Positions 13,668 through 25,317 are shown, numbered from the stretch's first letter. The stretch: 64,000 nt of DNA from Spirodela intermedia (GCA_902729315.2 LR746280.1:1980501-2044500); one strand, 5' to 3'. Notes: generated by a model from the letters alone, not told the origin. Numbers and translations: made by a program.

Positions 13668-13673
13668 TTTATT
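13668..13673 (-). terminator. Polyadenylation signal AATAAA of peroxidase A
   Basis: AATAAA on the minus strand, about 125 bp after the stop codon, in a 3' UTR that aligns with those of C (38516-38521) and D (19618-19623) over 'gttagctc(a/g)tttgaataaac'. Conservation in three copies supports its use. Confidence 0.7.
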
Positions 13674-13798
13674 CAAACGAGCTAACCACAAATGAATCTG
13701 TTCTAATGACAGCATCTCTCGATTGTGATGGCTCGTGTCATGATTCATTTTGTTTACGTCCCATCCACCGGGAACGGGAACCCATGCCGCCTGCGTCC

Positions 13799-14959
13799 TT
13801 AGTTCACCCTACTGCATACCAGCCTGATCTCCCCGTTGGAGCCGGTGAGGGGGCTGATGTTGCCCATCCTCACCATCGCCGCCGCGAAGTCTCTGAAAAA
13901 GACGGAGCTGCTGGCCGCGTAGCTGCGGACGATGGAATCGGCTGAGCCGTTGTTGAAGAGCTCCTGGTCGGAGTGGAGGAGACCGCGCCGGGACAAGAGG
14001 TTGCGGTAGTAGGCGTTGTCAAAGGCCCTCGGAGTCGTGACGTCGAGCGGCGAGAGGTTCGCATCGCCGCCGGACCGGGGGCAGTTGGTCTGGGTGGAGC
14101 GGGCATAGACGGGTTCGATGTTGGCGTCGTTGTAGATGCGGTTGCGGAAGGTGGCGCAGCGGGCCACGCCGAAGGTGTGCGCGCCGGAGAGGGCCACCAG
14201 TTCCCGCAGGTTCAGTCCCTGGTTGGCGAAGCTGGAGATGAGCGCGGAGAGGCTGGACGACGGGCCGGGAAGGTTGCTGTTGGCTGCGCTCTGGCTCGCC
14301 GTTCTCGCGTCCCTCCGCCCGAGGGGCACCGTCCACGAAGGTCCTCCGCTCTGCATGGAAGAAGGCAGTCAGTATCCTTTGGTTAAAGAGTGGACTCGTT
14401 CGATGTAAGGCTAAACGGGGAAACGGGAGGAGCCTAAGGCACTCACCAAGACGACGCCGTCCCTGGTGGCGAGAGCCAGGATGTCGGCACACGACACCGT
14501 GGCGTTGCACGACGCTTCGACGGCCGACTTGATGGTCTCGACGACGTCCATGCCTCGAATGGAGTTCCTGTTCGGGAACGCGTTCTGCTCGCCAGTGAAG
14601 GTCGCGGTGTCAGCCAGGAGCACCGATGCGTCGCAGCCCTGCATGGTCACACGTGCGACGGAATTAGAACCGTTGCGGCGGCGTGGTGAGGGAATCGGCC
14701 GTCTGTCATCTACAGCAGTCTGTTCTGTTGTGCGTGCGCTTACGTTAACGAAGCAGTCGTGGAAGAAGAGGCGGATCATGGAGGCGGGCAAGCGGCGATC
14801 GTTCCTGATGGCCGTTCGCATGGCATTTTGGACGATACGGTGCAGGCTTGGGCAGGTGGACGAGTAGAAGTTCGGCCTCAGCTGCGCGTGTGCGGTGCAC
14901 ACGAACAGGAGGACGAGGATGGAGAAGGCAAGAGATGACACGCTGCGTGCGGCGGCCAT
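13799..14959 (-). CDS. Class III secretory peroxidase A (three exons, 319 aa)
   Basis: Haem peroxidase of the plant secretory class, which oxidises phenolics with H2O2 in the cell wall. Minus-strand exons are 14959-14744, 14638-14447 and 14350-13799; the introns (105 and 96 bp) are phase 0 with GT..AG ends, at the usual positions after FVN and VVL. The start is the ATG opening MAAARSV, followed by a hydrophobic signal peptide ending AHA, with mature protein from Gln26. Catalytic Arg63 and distal His67 lie in RLFFHDCF, and proximal His194 in LSGAHTFG. The eight cysteines are 36, 69, 74, 116, 122, 201, 226 and 315. Sequons occur at about 117, 234, 270 and 300. There is no C-terminal extension, so apoplastic secretion is expected. 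The sequence style is that of the PRX4/PRX52-like group. It is nearly identical to gene C and is divergent from pseudogene D. Confidence 0.95.
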
Positions 14960-15072
14960 TTGCAAGTGGTGGAAAGATGCCTTTCTCTGTCCGAGTTTGT
15001 GTGGGTTTCTCTCTCTTTCTCTGTAGCTGAAGTTTGGGGTGGTGTGATGAAGGCCTGCGGGGCTGCTGCGCG

Positions 15073-15080
15073 TTATATAG
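15073..15080 (-). promoter_or_regulatory. TATA box of peroxidase A
   Basis: CTATATAA on the minus strand, about 115 bp before the ATG. The same box occurs at matching positions in C (37084-37091) and D (18997-19004), and is lost from truncated copy H. Confidence 0.75.
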
Positions 15081-15344
15081 ATGGGAGTATGCGGTGTCGT
15101 GGCGGGCGTAAGTGTGGAGGGTGGGAGAGTCTTAGTCCTCATCTTTCCGCGTGGGGTCTGTCCGGAGGCGAACCGTGGTTTACTGGGGAAAGCGTCTCTG
15201 GTTCGCACGGCGACAGGCTGGATGGGGGTAGGAGGGAGTTGACCTTCTGAAGTCAGCGTTGGAGGCGACGGCTATGTCACTTCCCATATCTGAGATAGAG
15301 GGAGGGGAGAGAGGGGGGGGGTGGTAGAGGGAGAGACAGAGAGA

Positions 15345-15530
15345 GGCGGTTAGGTGGACGATCGTGACTAACATGCAGCGAGAAAATTGACATCTTGGGG
15401 ACCAAGATTGTCGATGTTATCCATTCCATCACGTCATATTTCGATGGGGGATTACAGGTGTTCTATCTTCAACATTCTCCATCGCCATCGTTGTCGTTCT
15501 ATCAGTGCATGGAATTATCCAATGCTAGAG
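15345..15530 (-). promoter_or_regulatory. Peroxidase-upstream module (copy beside gene A)
   Basis: A recurring block with 'taacatgcag(c/t)gaga', 'gacatct(t/c)gg' and 'gatgttatcc'. Related copies lie at about 18259-18430, 32985-33170, 35925-36030 and 42015-42180; the first four are upstream of peroxidase copies. An adjoining GA-rich tract (15296-15350) separates it from the proximal promoter. Its role is unknown; shared ancestry from segmental duplication explains it without assuming function. Confidence 0.55.
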
Positions 15531-15862
15531 AATAAAGGTAAAATATTTTAGCCTAAATTTTATGGCTGCATGTTCATAAAATATAAAAGCATATTTTTAT
15601 AATTTAACTTATTGACATCGTGAACGGATACCTTAAAGCATATTTCTTTAAATATCCAATTCTAACTTTTACGATAAAGAGAAGAGTATAAAATATAGAA
15701 AACAATATGCACATTTAATTTTACATTTGTTGCATTCTGTGGTGGGCATACGAAACTATATCTATTTAACTCCTCGGCTCCTAGTGTTATTTGAAAGCAG
15801 CGTTTGACCCTCGATCACATTCCAACAAACGCAGACTGTGATAAGTACACGAACCAGGCCAT

Positions 15863-15885
15863 AGGCCCACCTTTGACATTTGACC
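15863..15885 (-). promoter_or_regulatory. W-box pair with GTGGGCC-type box upstream of A
   Basis: The minus strand reads GGTCAAATGTCAAAGGTGGGCC: two TGAC-containing cores next to a GGTGGGCC box. Similar arrangements occur upstream of B (about 25760-25794), C (35796-35825), H (32641-32670) and J (22203-22226). W-boxes bind WRKY factors and GGNCCCAC boxes bind TCP factors; binding here is inferred only. Confidence 0.45.
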
Positions 15886-16287
15886 GACTAACCCTCGGAT
15901 GTGATTGAGAGTGTCAGCAGAATGCGACTGAACGAATCAGATAGACGTGAAAAAATCCCTGAATGGGACATCTCTGGCTGGGCCTCGTTCTACAACGACA
16001 ATCGCTGCCGGTGCATAACAACCCACCCTGGAAACCACCTCCACATTAGTCAAACATGTAATACCAAGAGAAAGATGTCAGCCAGCTCCATGAGAGGTAC
16101 TTGATGTGCCAAACCATTATGGCTCATTCACTATTGTTTTGACCGAAAAAAGTCAAACTTTAGCACCTTGGGACGCTGTTTTCCCTTTTTTCTCCAGTTA
16201 TCCATCCATAATACTGATACATCGCGGTACTCTCTCTCTCTCTTTCTCTCTCACTCTCTCTCTCAGAGATAGCAACTGACTTCTAAC

Positions 16288-16460
16288 TTAGCCCTCGCCT
16301 CCAGAGCCCACTACGAAAGGTCCACCCCCCTCCAGCCTGTCGCCATGGGAAACCAAAGACGACATCCCTGGTTTCCCGCCGTTTACAGAAGGCGGAGCCG
16401 CCTCCAAGGGGTTCACCACACAACCCCAAACGTCAGCTCTTATCACGATATAATCCCTTT
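16288..16460 (+). pseudogene. Promoter/5'-leader scrap of a lost peroxidase copy
   Basis: This piece aligns with the distal promoter and leader of C and D (a 'cctccagcctgtcgcca' block, then 'ccaaacgtcagctc'), in plus orientation, but no coding exon follows. Its counterpart in the other arm is 35280-35450 on the minus strand, so the loss predates the inverted duplication. Confidence 0.65.
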
Positions 16461-17044
16461 GATGCTTTCCTTTCCGTGCTACCTTCATTACACTGTCGAA
16501 TATTTTTGATGGAAACAATGCAGAATGTTGTTTCCACAACAATATTCTGAAAGAATTACTAAGATTGTATTTATCTTTTTAGCTTCAACACGTTTGCATG
16601 TATCGTACCATTTTTGTTTCTTGAGATTTCTAACCATAAACGTCAGGGGCATAAATACATTATTAAGAATTATTTATTCAAAATAGTAAACTAACATACA
16701 AAAACTTTAATCCTTAAATATCATCATATATATCTAAGAGAATGTACCTAACAAAAACTCAAAGTTTGCGTCAAATTTAAGTATTTCGCCACTCCACCGA
16801 CGTAGATATAAGAGATTACAGTAAGAAACAAAAAACCTGGTAAAAAATGTTAACAGGTGCAAATGAGCTGACTTCTACGTTACACAAAATGAAGCTTTTC
16901 GATTATTAAAATTAGAACTGTTTTACGACTTGATAAAAACATGTCATGACTTGTTGACCATTGTGTCTAAATTCGTATATTTATGCAAACGTACTTTCAT
17001 CTAGTGTCGTGCGATCAACAACAAAGTCATGCATCCCAACCTAC

Positions 17045-17085
17045 GTTTACCCTACTGCAGGTTCGCCTGGTCTCCCCGTTGGAGC
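17045..17085 (-). pseudogene. Scrap of peroxidase exon 3 (C-terminal end)
   Basis: The minus-strand translation gives 'SNGETRRTCSRVN', the C-terminal end of A/C-type peroxidases, with the stop codon mutated away. The counterpart at 34668-34712 keeps its stop. No other exon is nearby. Confidence 0.75.
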
Positions 17086-18996
17086 AGTTGTCGTTCAGTG
17101 TCATGTTGTCATGGAGCTGTTTCACATTTCTCCCATTGAGCGAAATAGCCGCTACCTGTCAGGCTGCACATGGTCAGCTCAATGATTTATTTGTTTCAGC
17201 TTACGCATCAGGCTATAGCTCATTTGCCTTCACGATCTGTCTCTAAAAATAGTTCCAAGAGAACTCTAATATGCTATCCCAAACCTCATAAGTTACTTAT
17301 TTGATTTGTATGCATATGACTCTGTCACCGTTTCTTCTGACCATCCATCTCCCTCGGCACTTGGGGCGAGAGGGGGAGAGAGAGAGAGAGTTGAAATATT
17401 TTATAATACCACTCGGCGAGGTGGAAGCTTTCAACGCGTAAAAGAAGAGAGAAAGAAAGGGGAACAACGGCCACACACTCTAACGCGTAGTTGAAAACTG
17501 TCACACGTGGATCGTGATCGCTTGTCCTCAGGATGTCTAAGCTGGTCCCAACTATGAACGGTCAAACCGACTAGGCCCTTGTCACTAACCTCTTGGATCG
17601 AGACCAGTGGCTGACCCTCGATCTCCTTCGCTAATCGCTAGCTCTTTCGTTTCGATCACTGCCAATTTACAGCGCCGACAACTCACCTAGCCACCTGGGA
17701 AACATATGCCCTACACGCCGTTAAAAACGTCGACGTCGTAACCGCTGCAATGAAGAAAAAGTATAATAAGAAAGATCCGGAAGAGTGCCTGAGGAAGCTT
17801 TTGACCAATAAGGAATAATAATTAACTGAGGTTTAATCCAATCAGCTCCCCCAAAGTTTGACCTGGCCCGCTATGAGCGTAGGAATTCCGTTAGATGTTG
17901 ATCGTTCCACGCGGCGGGGAAGTTCAGATCTGCCGCCCCTCGCCTTGTCCCCCCCGCCTCCCAGATGCAACAAATGTTGAGAAGACACCCACGTACCTTC
18001 CTTGAACTTTGGTCAGCGTAGGACTAACGGAGGCACGTACATCACCGAAGAACGGTCATGATGAAATGTTTTTCTTTCCATATGTAAGACGAGAATGCAG
18101 GACAATTGCACGCATCTATCTCTCTCAGCGCTGCAAGGGTTTTCCCTCATCACCACTTCACTTCAATTTTAGCCATTTGGCTTCTTTGTTGATAGGACAG
18201 ATCCATTCGGAAGGTCAGCTAATGGAAATCCCCAGCGAGCGAGAGAGAGAGACAAAAGCGGGCAGACAGGCGATCGCGACTGGTTGACAACCAACCAAAA
18301 ACGCTCTTTTTTTGGAGACCAGAATGTCAATGTTGTCCCTGCCGATACAGCTTATTTCAATAAGGGATTATTCAATATTCCCAATCGCCAACGATGTTGT
18401 TATAACCGGCCATGGAATTAACCAATGATCGAGAAAAAGAGTTAAACATATCAATCTGTTTGACTTTTGACGGTTCAATCATCCGGATATGATTGAGACT
18501 TTCAACGGAATGTGATGGAACTGATCGAATCTCTACCGGAAATGTCCCTCTATTGGATGCCCATGGTAGTGCCTGGTGTTACGAAGCCAGGCTACTCAGG
18601 AACAACCCAAAATCAGACTCTCTACTACGGACAAACATGATATGTCTGCAAAGGGCTTTCAATTATCTACGGAAGAAATAGACGACGAATCATATAGTTC
18701 TTGTTGTTCCTCCCGGGTTGTAACCGTAAAACCTTAGAATGTTTCCAGGTATAGGATAAGGCCGACACATTCTCCCTCTCTCTTTGAGGCGGGAACTGCA
18801 TTAGCCGTCGCCTCCAAAAACGACTTCGGAAGCTCCACTCCCCTCCTACCCCGTCCAGACTGTCACCTTGCCAACCAGAGAAACTTTCCCTGGTCAATCA
18901 CGAATCGCTTCTGGATGCGCCTCACGGGGGAAGATGACGACTGCGAACCTCCCACCCTCCACTCCAGCGCCGGCCACGACATCACATGCTCCCGTC

Positions 18997-19004
18997 TATA
19001 TAAG
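18997..19004 (+). promoter_or_regulatory. TATA box of pseudogene D
   Basis: TATATAAG about 150 bp before the ATG, in the same context ('gtctatataagaagca') as in C. The promoter therefore looks intact although the gene is broken. Confidence 0.65.
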
Positions 19005-19147
19005 AAGCAGAATCCCTTCATGGCTTCATCACACACTCCCAAACTTTAGCTACAGACAACGAGAGATTCTGAGGGAGAAGAAGATAGAGAGAGACAGACA
19101 CACAGGCACATTGTAGGATGGAGAAAGGCATTTTTCTATCACTTGCA

Positions 19148-19529
19148 ATGGCGGCCACTCGCAGCGTGTCGTCTCTTTCCTCATTCCTCCTCTTCCTTCT
19201 CCTGTTCGTGTGCACCGCTCACGCGCAGATGAGGTCGAACTTCTACTCGTCGACCTGCCCAAACCTGCACAGAATCGTCCAAAATGCCATGCGAACGGCC
19301 GTCAGGAACGACCGCCGCTTGCTCGCCTCTATGATTCGCCTCTTCTTCCACGACTGCTTCGTCAACGTAAGGGCACGCACAACAGAACGTATTCCACGTA
19401 CATTTGCAATGCGATGTACGTGGAATACGTACAGCCCCCTCATCGGCGGCGATGGTGAGGATAGGCAACACCAGCCCCCTCATCGGCTCCAACGAGGAGA
19501 TCAGGCGGGTCTGTAGTAGGGTTAACTGA
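19148..19529 (+). pseudogene. Peroxidase pseudogene D (exon 1 joined to the exon 3 tail)
   Basis: Exon 1 (19148-19366) is complete: MAATRSV start, signal peptide ending AHA, mature start at [11 protein letters not shown], and a GT donor. About 65 bp later, instead of exon 2, the sequence jumps to the last ~80 bp of exon 3 ('GDGEDRQHQPP' is the shifted reading of [11 protein letters not shown]), ending at TGA 19527-19529. Exon 2 and most of exon 3, including the proximal histidine, are gone. The junction has a perfect 17-bp inverted repeat (19387-19403/19414-19430) and a 16-bp direct repeat (19432-19447/19472-19487). The 3' UTR with AATAAA at 19618 is retained. An upstream in-frame ATG at 19118 comes from a leader mutation and is not the ancestral start. 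Confidence 0.9.
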
Positions 19530-19924
19530 GGACGCGGGGGTCATGGCTTCCTGGTGGATGGGACAGCGAGATTGACTCGTTGCTTAAGAAATGGATTAAC
19601 GTGGGTTAGCTCATTTGAATAAACTTCCGTAAAGTATCAAGAGGGAGAGTGAACAGCTTTGAATTTGTACAGTATTATTCATTTGATTTGTTGCCAAATA
19701 AACCGATCACCCCTAAGTTTATTTAATGTTATTTAGCATACAGAAGTCAACGTAGTTTCCAGATTTTACATTTTTTACTTTATTAAGTACATGCACGTGC
19801 ATGACTTTGGTCATATTGACCCATTATTATTATAAGAAATGCTTTTCGTTATAACCTTTATAATTTTCGTGTAATTTTCATCATTCTAGGAGATAGTAGG
19901 ATAGAAGTCTTTATACTGATGGCA

Positions 19925-20150
19925 AAAATTAAGCAAGTTATTTATGAGGAAATATCTTCCATGTAAGATTTATAGAAACAACGTTTGTGTTTGTTAAAAG
20001 ATAGAAGAATTTGGAAAACCATAATTTTTTTTGATAAATGTATAACATTAGGAAGAGTACAATTGAGTTAATTACCAACCAACGAAAGCATCAATAATTA
20101 AATTGAGTTTCATACAAAATATGCAAAGTGATCAACTATTTTGGAGCCTC
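19925..20150. repeat. Short direct repeat, partner at 12785-13000
   Basis: Direct-orientation partner of the block downstream of gene A, with shared landmarks 'accaaccaac' and 'gatcaactattttgg'. The following stretch to 20600 shows nothing recognisable. Confidence 0.6.
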
Positions 20151-20636
20151 TACCAACAACAAGGATAAGTTGTCAATCTGTTTTCTCAAAAAGATTATTT
20201 TCATGATCTGCTGCCAGTATGAAAATCAAATTTTGGTGTATGAAGTTAAATAATTCAGAAATTCGGACAGAAATCATGTGATGGTATATGATTTATTTTC
20301 CTGATTGGCATGACAAACTGATAAATTTGATTAAATTTAAGAGCCCAGAAGACGGCCTGGAAATTGAAACGGGGAGGATTATTACACAACTGGTGAAGAG
20401 AAAAACTCATCCACTGACGAGAACGCCTTCTCTAAGAGGCCGTTACGTGTTTTCAGCAAGCAGCTCTCTATGCTTAAATCCATCATTATATACATCTCAC
20501 TGTCTAATTGAATGTCCGCGACTGTATATCTCTGAACATTATCAATAAATCATTGCGTCCCATTCATACGTTTCAGACGATACATGACTAAGAATTCGAT
20601 CGGCGAAGACTCAAAGGGCCGATCCTAAACACGTCC

Positions 20637-21005
20637 AGGTTGACGTGTTGATGGCAGACTTGATGGTCTCGATGACGTAATGCCGCTGAGGGAGCTCTTG
20701 GGGGAAGACGTTTTGCACGCCGGTGAACGTCGCGGACTCGGCCAGAAGCCTCGACCCCTGCAGGACCATCCGTGCAGTGGCATTAAAATCGTGACGGCGT
20801 GGTAGCGGTTACCAGTTGTCTGATTAGACACCTACCTTGACGAAGAGGTCATGGAAGTAGAAGCGAATCATGGAGGCAGGCAGGCAGGCGGCCGGGGTCG
20901 CCCACGGCCGTTATCATTGAGTTTTCCACGACCCTCTACAGTCTGGGCAGCTCGATGACCAAGAGGACGAGGAGCGTGGCAAGAGAGACGCAGCATGGCA
21001 GACAT
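20637..21005 (-). pseudogene. Peroxidase pseudogene J (damaged exons 1-2, no exon 3)
   Basis: The minus strand from ATG 21005-21003 gives a signal-peptide-like start, then, after frameshifts, 'RVVENSMITAVGDPGRLPA' and 'MIRFYFHDLFVK', which are exon 1 of a peroxidase ending at 20836 before a GTAGG donor. Exon 2 begins at 20757 after CTGCAG and reads 'LLAESATFTGVQNVFP' and 'VIETIKSAI'. The conserved Cys after the distal His has become Leu, and the start of exon 2 (GCD) is mutated. Exon 3 is absent; at the break (20628-20649) sits an 8-bp perfect inverted repeat with a 6-nt loop. It is possibly closest to gene B, because both carry a CT tract in the leader. Confidence 0.85.
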
Positions 21006-21035
21006 TTCTGACGTTGGGAAGAGGCATTTCTCTGT

Positions 21036-21822
<787 letters not shown>

Positions 21823-21865
21823 ACACTTAGGTATGGAAGCGATGTAAATCTGCGCCAGTGCTGCA

Positions 21866-21873
21866 CTTATATA
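21866..21873 (-). promoter_or_regulatory. TATA box of pseudogene J
   Basis: TATATAAG on the minus strand, just outside the CT expansion and in a context like gene B's TATA box. Confidence 0.6.
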
Positions 21874-22239
21874 GAGTGGAAGAGGGATTTTATTAGTTAT
21901 CATCCAGAGTGAGACGTGTCTGGATCCGGATACTGGAGAACCGTGGAAGGCGTCCTTGGCGGATTAAAGCAGAACTTCCGGCGGAGGGCGCGTGACTGTT
22001 GTCTCCATTTCAGCGAGAGACATTATCGCTGTTATGCATGGAACCACCCCGACATTACGACCATCAGAAGTGCTCTGACTTTTGAAGGTCGGAATCCCAG
22101 TGGATGATCACGTAGATTCATCCCACTCGGAGATTCCTCGGGTCCTAGATGCGATAGGTTGAATCACATACAATGACGCTCTCAATCACATCTGGGTCAT
22201 CTGGTCAAAAGCCAACGGTGGGCCATCGATGAACGTTTG

Positions 22240-23620
22240 GATAAAGGGCATCCGAGAAACGGTAGGAAAGGGAGAAATTGGAAATTAAGTTCACAGTTTT
22301 TTTTCTGTTTGTACTCTTCTGATAAAAAATTAAACATTCAAATTTTCTGAGGATAGGTTGCACATATAACTTTATCAGGACAGTAGATACGAGTCCATTA
22401 TTGTGTCATTATTTATTTAAGGATAACCCAAACATGTTTCACAATTCAAATAAATTCGTTACAACAGCTTTTTTTCTTGATAAACAAGTAAATTTATGGT
22501 CCGTTTAACATTAATGATGGAGACTACGGCGATGGTCTTCACCAACAATAATTTCCGGCTAAAAGATAGTGTGACCAGAAGGGATAACATGATCTTGTCT
22601 CCATCATAATAATTCTCTTTGTCTCAACTACAAAAAAGTAAAGTCTCTTTGTCTCATCATAGTAAAGGTGGAGGGGGGACAACTTCCTCAACTCCCTTTT
22701 GATTTCAGCCTCTAGGGGATGTTTATTTGACCCTAGCCTACAAATGGCCTGTTTTGTCAAACATTCCTCTCTACTTAACAAACGAAAGCTCTATTTCCAT
22801 GTCCATCAAAGTCTCCTCATCGTCCATCAATCATCATCTCAAATCAATTGCCAAGATATGCTTTGACCCTCTACAAGAGAGAAGATAGAGACGAAAACTT
22901 ACTTGAGCAATTCTGAAAACCTTTCAAATGGTGACTAATTAAATCGCACTCTTCAAACATGATTATCCACTCTCTCCCTCTCTCGCTCCCACTCTCACAT
23001 CAAACTATTTTTCAATAAGATTAGTAAGAGAAAGGGCCTAAAAATATAGGTAGGATAATTTACAAGCGCTAGAAATCCAATTGACAAAAGAGGAGATTAT
23101 CAAAAAAATCTTTTTGGTTTGTCTATGCTAAAATAATGTACCCCTAAAAATATCTCATGTTAGATATTTGAACAAATAAATTAAGATATCTATTTGATCT
23201 ATAAAATTTCAAGAGTGATAATGCTATAAATACTTTTCAAGGCCGAGGCATAATTGTTTTTGGTAGAAATGTTTAAAATAAATTTAATTTCAATGAGCAG
23301 CTATGATCTTTATCTCGATCACATCAACATCAACACATCTGTGCATAATCACTAAAAAAAATTGGTTTCAAATGATGAATAGTTTTACAAAAAACCTAAA
23401 AAATCATCTAGCATTATTACTATTTTAATTTATGTTTATTTTTACATGTATTTATAATATTGTATGGGTTCTTCTTCCTTTTTTAGTACAATTAGCCTCT
23501 TCGATTTCATCTTCTGCATGAAAATATCTGTAAGATTTTATTTTACTTTTGGGTAATATCCAGTAAAAATCAGATATTATTCATTGTCGTCTAATCTTGA
23601 TAGTTATTCGGCATCTGGAA
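22240..23620. other. Gene-free interval between pseudogene J and gene B
   Basis: AT-rich, with short interrupted frames only. I recognised no transposon protein or RNA gene. Confidence 0.5.
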
Positions 23621-23621
23621 A

Positions 23622-23861
23622 GTTGACTTATATTGTATTTTTGGTTGTGGTACAGAGATAACTAGCGTTCAAGTCTTTGATAAAAGGATTATTAGCCTTG
23701 TAACGCAGGAAAGCTGCTAACGTTGAGTCGTACAAGCTTTCTTGTTGACTTATATTCTATTTTTGGTTGTGGTACAGAGATAACTAGCGCTTAAGTCTTT
23801 GAAGGATTATTTGTCTTGTAACGCAGGAAAACTGCTAACGTTGAGTCGTACAAGCTTTCTT
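23622..23861. repeat. Tandem duplication, two ~120-bp units
   Basis: Unit 1 is 23622-23743 and unit 2 is 23744-23861. Both run from 'gttgacttatatt' through 'ggttgtggtacagagataac' to 'gagtcgtacaagctttctt', with few differences and a short indel, so the duplication is fairly recent. It lies just 3' of gene B. Confidence 0.9.
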
Positions 23862-23994
23862 TGAAACGGGAAACGTATTCCTTCTGACGCAAATGAAGAA
23901 CTGGTCACTAGAGAAACCTGGCGGCGGCATTGCTCTTCTCTTTATTCCAACCCGCTGACCTCATATCCACCGAAGAGCCTTGCACACCGTCCCC

Positions 23995-25149
23995 TCAGTT
24001 CACCGTGCTGCAGATCTGCCTGATCTCCCCGTTGGAGCCGGTGAGGGGGTCGATGCTGCCCAACTTTACCATCGCCGCCGCGAAGTCTGTGAAGAAGTCG
24101 GAGCTGCTGGCCGCGTAGCTTTGGACGATGGAATCCGCGGAGCCGTTACTGAAGAGCTCCTGGTCGGAGTGGAGGAGACCCCGGAAGGATAGGAGGTTTG
24201 TGTAGTAGGCGTTGTCGAAGGCAGTCGGGGTGCTGACGTCGAGCGGCGAGAGATTTTCGTCTCCGTTCGGAGGAGAAACCGGGCAGTTGGCCTTGGTGGA
24301 GTTGGCGAAGATGGGGTCGATGTTGACGTCGTTGTAGATGCGGTTTCGGAAGGCGCGGCAGGGGGCGAAGCCGACGGTGTGCGCGCCGGATAGGGCCACG
24401 AGTTCCTGTAAGCTCAGGCCCTTGCTGGCGAACCTGGTGATGAGGCTAGAGAGGCTGGACGACGGACCAGGGAGGTTGATGTTGGCTTCGTTCAGGCTGG
24501 CCGTTGTGGCGTCCCGCCGCCCGAGGGGCACCGTCCACGAGGGTCCTCCGCTCTGCATCGAAGAAGCCAGCCTCTTCTGGTTAGACTGTCAATTTGGTCG
24601 CCGGAGAATCGACGGGGACCATCCTAACGATGTCGAGGCGAAGAACTCACCAGGACGACGCCGTCCCTGGTGGCGAGGGCCAGGATGTCGGCGCATGACA
24701 CGACGCCGTTGCACGACGCCTCGACGGTGGACTTGATCTTCTCGATGACGTCCAGGGCTTGAAGTTTTCTGTTCGCCCGGGCGCCTTGCTCGCCGGCGAA
24801 CGTCTGGGTGTCGTTCAAGAGCACCGATCCGTCGCAGCCCTGCAGGACCACAAGTGGGCCAGCGATTAGAACCGTTGCGGCGCTGTGACGAGGGACCGGC
24901 TGTTTGTCATGTACAGTAGTCTGTGCGTGCGCTTACTTGGACGAAGCAGTCGTGAAAGAAGAGGCGGAGCAGGGAGGCAGGCGTGCGGGGGTTGTTCCCG
25001 ACGGCCGTTTGCGTGGCACTTTGCACGATAGTCTCCAAGTTGGGGCAGCTCGACGAGTAGAAGTTCGCCGTCAGTTGCGCGTGTGACGTGAACACATACA
25101 GGAGGAGGACAAAGAGGGAGGCAAGAGGGACGCTGCGTGTGCCCGTCAT
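23995..25149 (-). CDS. Class III secretory peroxidase B (three exons, 319 aa)
   Basis: Minus-strand exons are 25149-24937, 24839-24651 and 24552-23995, with phase-0 GT..AG introns of 97 and 98 bp at the family positions (after FVQ and VVL). The start gives MTGTRSV, a hydrophobic signal peptide ending SHA and mature protein from Gln25. Catalytic Arg62 and distal His66 are in RLFFHDCF; proximal His192 is in LSGAHTVG; all eight family cysteines are present. It ends CSTVN without extension, so it is probably secreted to the wall or apoplast. It differs from A and C in having Gln before [10 protein letters not shown] instead of ASVLLAD, and a [10 protein letters not shown] insertion. The leader carries a ~46-bp CT tract. 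A separate subtype is likely; the B tail also resembles the tail of pseudogene E. Confidence 0.95.
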
Positions 25150-25177
25150 TTGTAGCGATGGAAATATGCCTTCTCTT

Positions 25178-25179
<2 letters not shown>

Positions 25180-25226
<47 letters not shown>
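25180..25226. repeat. (CT)n tract in the leader of gene B
   Basis: About 23 CT units between the TATA box and ATG of gene B. GA-rich leader tracts are common in plants and can bind BBR/BPC factors (known biology). It corresponds in position to the expanded tract of pseudogene J. Further GA tracts at 25436-25525 lie upstream of the promoter. Confidence 0.85.
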
Positions 25227-25230
<4 letters not shown>

Positions 25231-25317
25231 ATCTCTGTCTCTTGCTCTTGCTCTCTAAACGGAGATATCGCACGTATGAAAGTGTGTCGTGGTGAAGCCC
25301 TTGTCGGAGTAGTGCCC

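Larger units (their letters stand above)
15220..19147. repeat. Left arm of the inverted duplication (spacer part)
   Basis: Reading rightward, this stretch aligns with the reverse complement of about 32.04-36.05 kb. Anchors by eye are: 15345-15530 with 36.03-35.92 kb; 15860-16090 with 35.83-35.56 kb; 16290-16460 with 35.45-35.28 kb; 16560-17090 with 35.13-34.66 kb; 17300-17550 with 34.43-34.20 kb; 17780-18060 with 33.98-33.72 kb; 18320-18430 with 33.10-32.98 kb; 18480-18930 with 32.66-32.20 kb. Substitutions and indels are frequent. The arm contains no intact gene between the promoters of A and D. Confidence 0.85.

Noticed and set aside
13870-14510. Several 78-163 aa frames overlapping peroxidase A, and similar ones over C
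   Set aside because: GC-rich exons leave alternative frames open; only the frame with the haem motifs and correct splice sites is coding.
19118-19147. Upstream ATG that would lengthen pseudogene D
   Set aside because: The corresponding position in C is ATA in the leader; the ATG arose by mutation and the conserved start is 19148.
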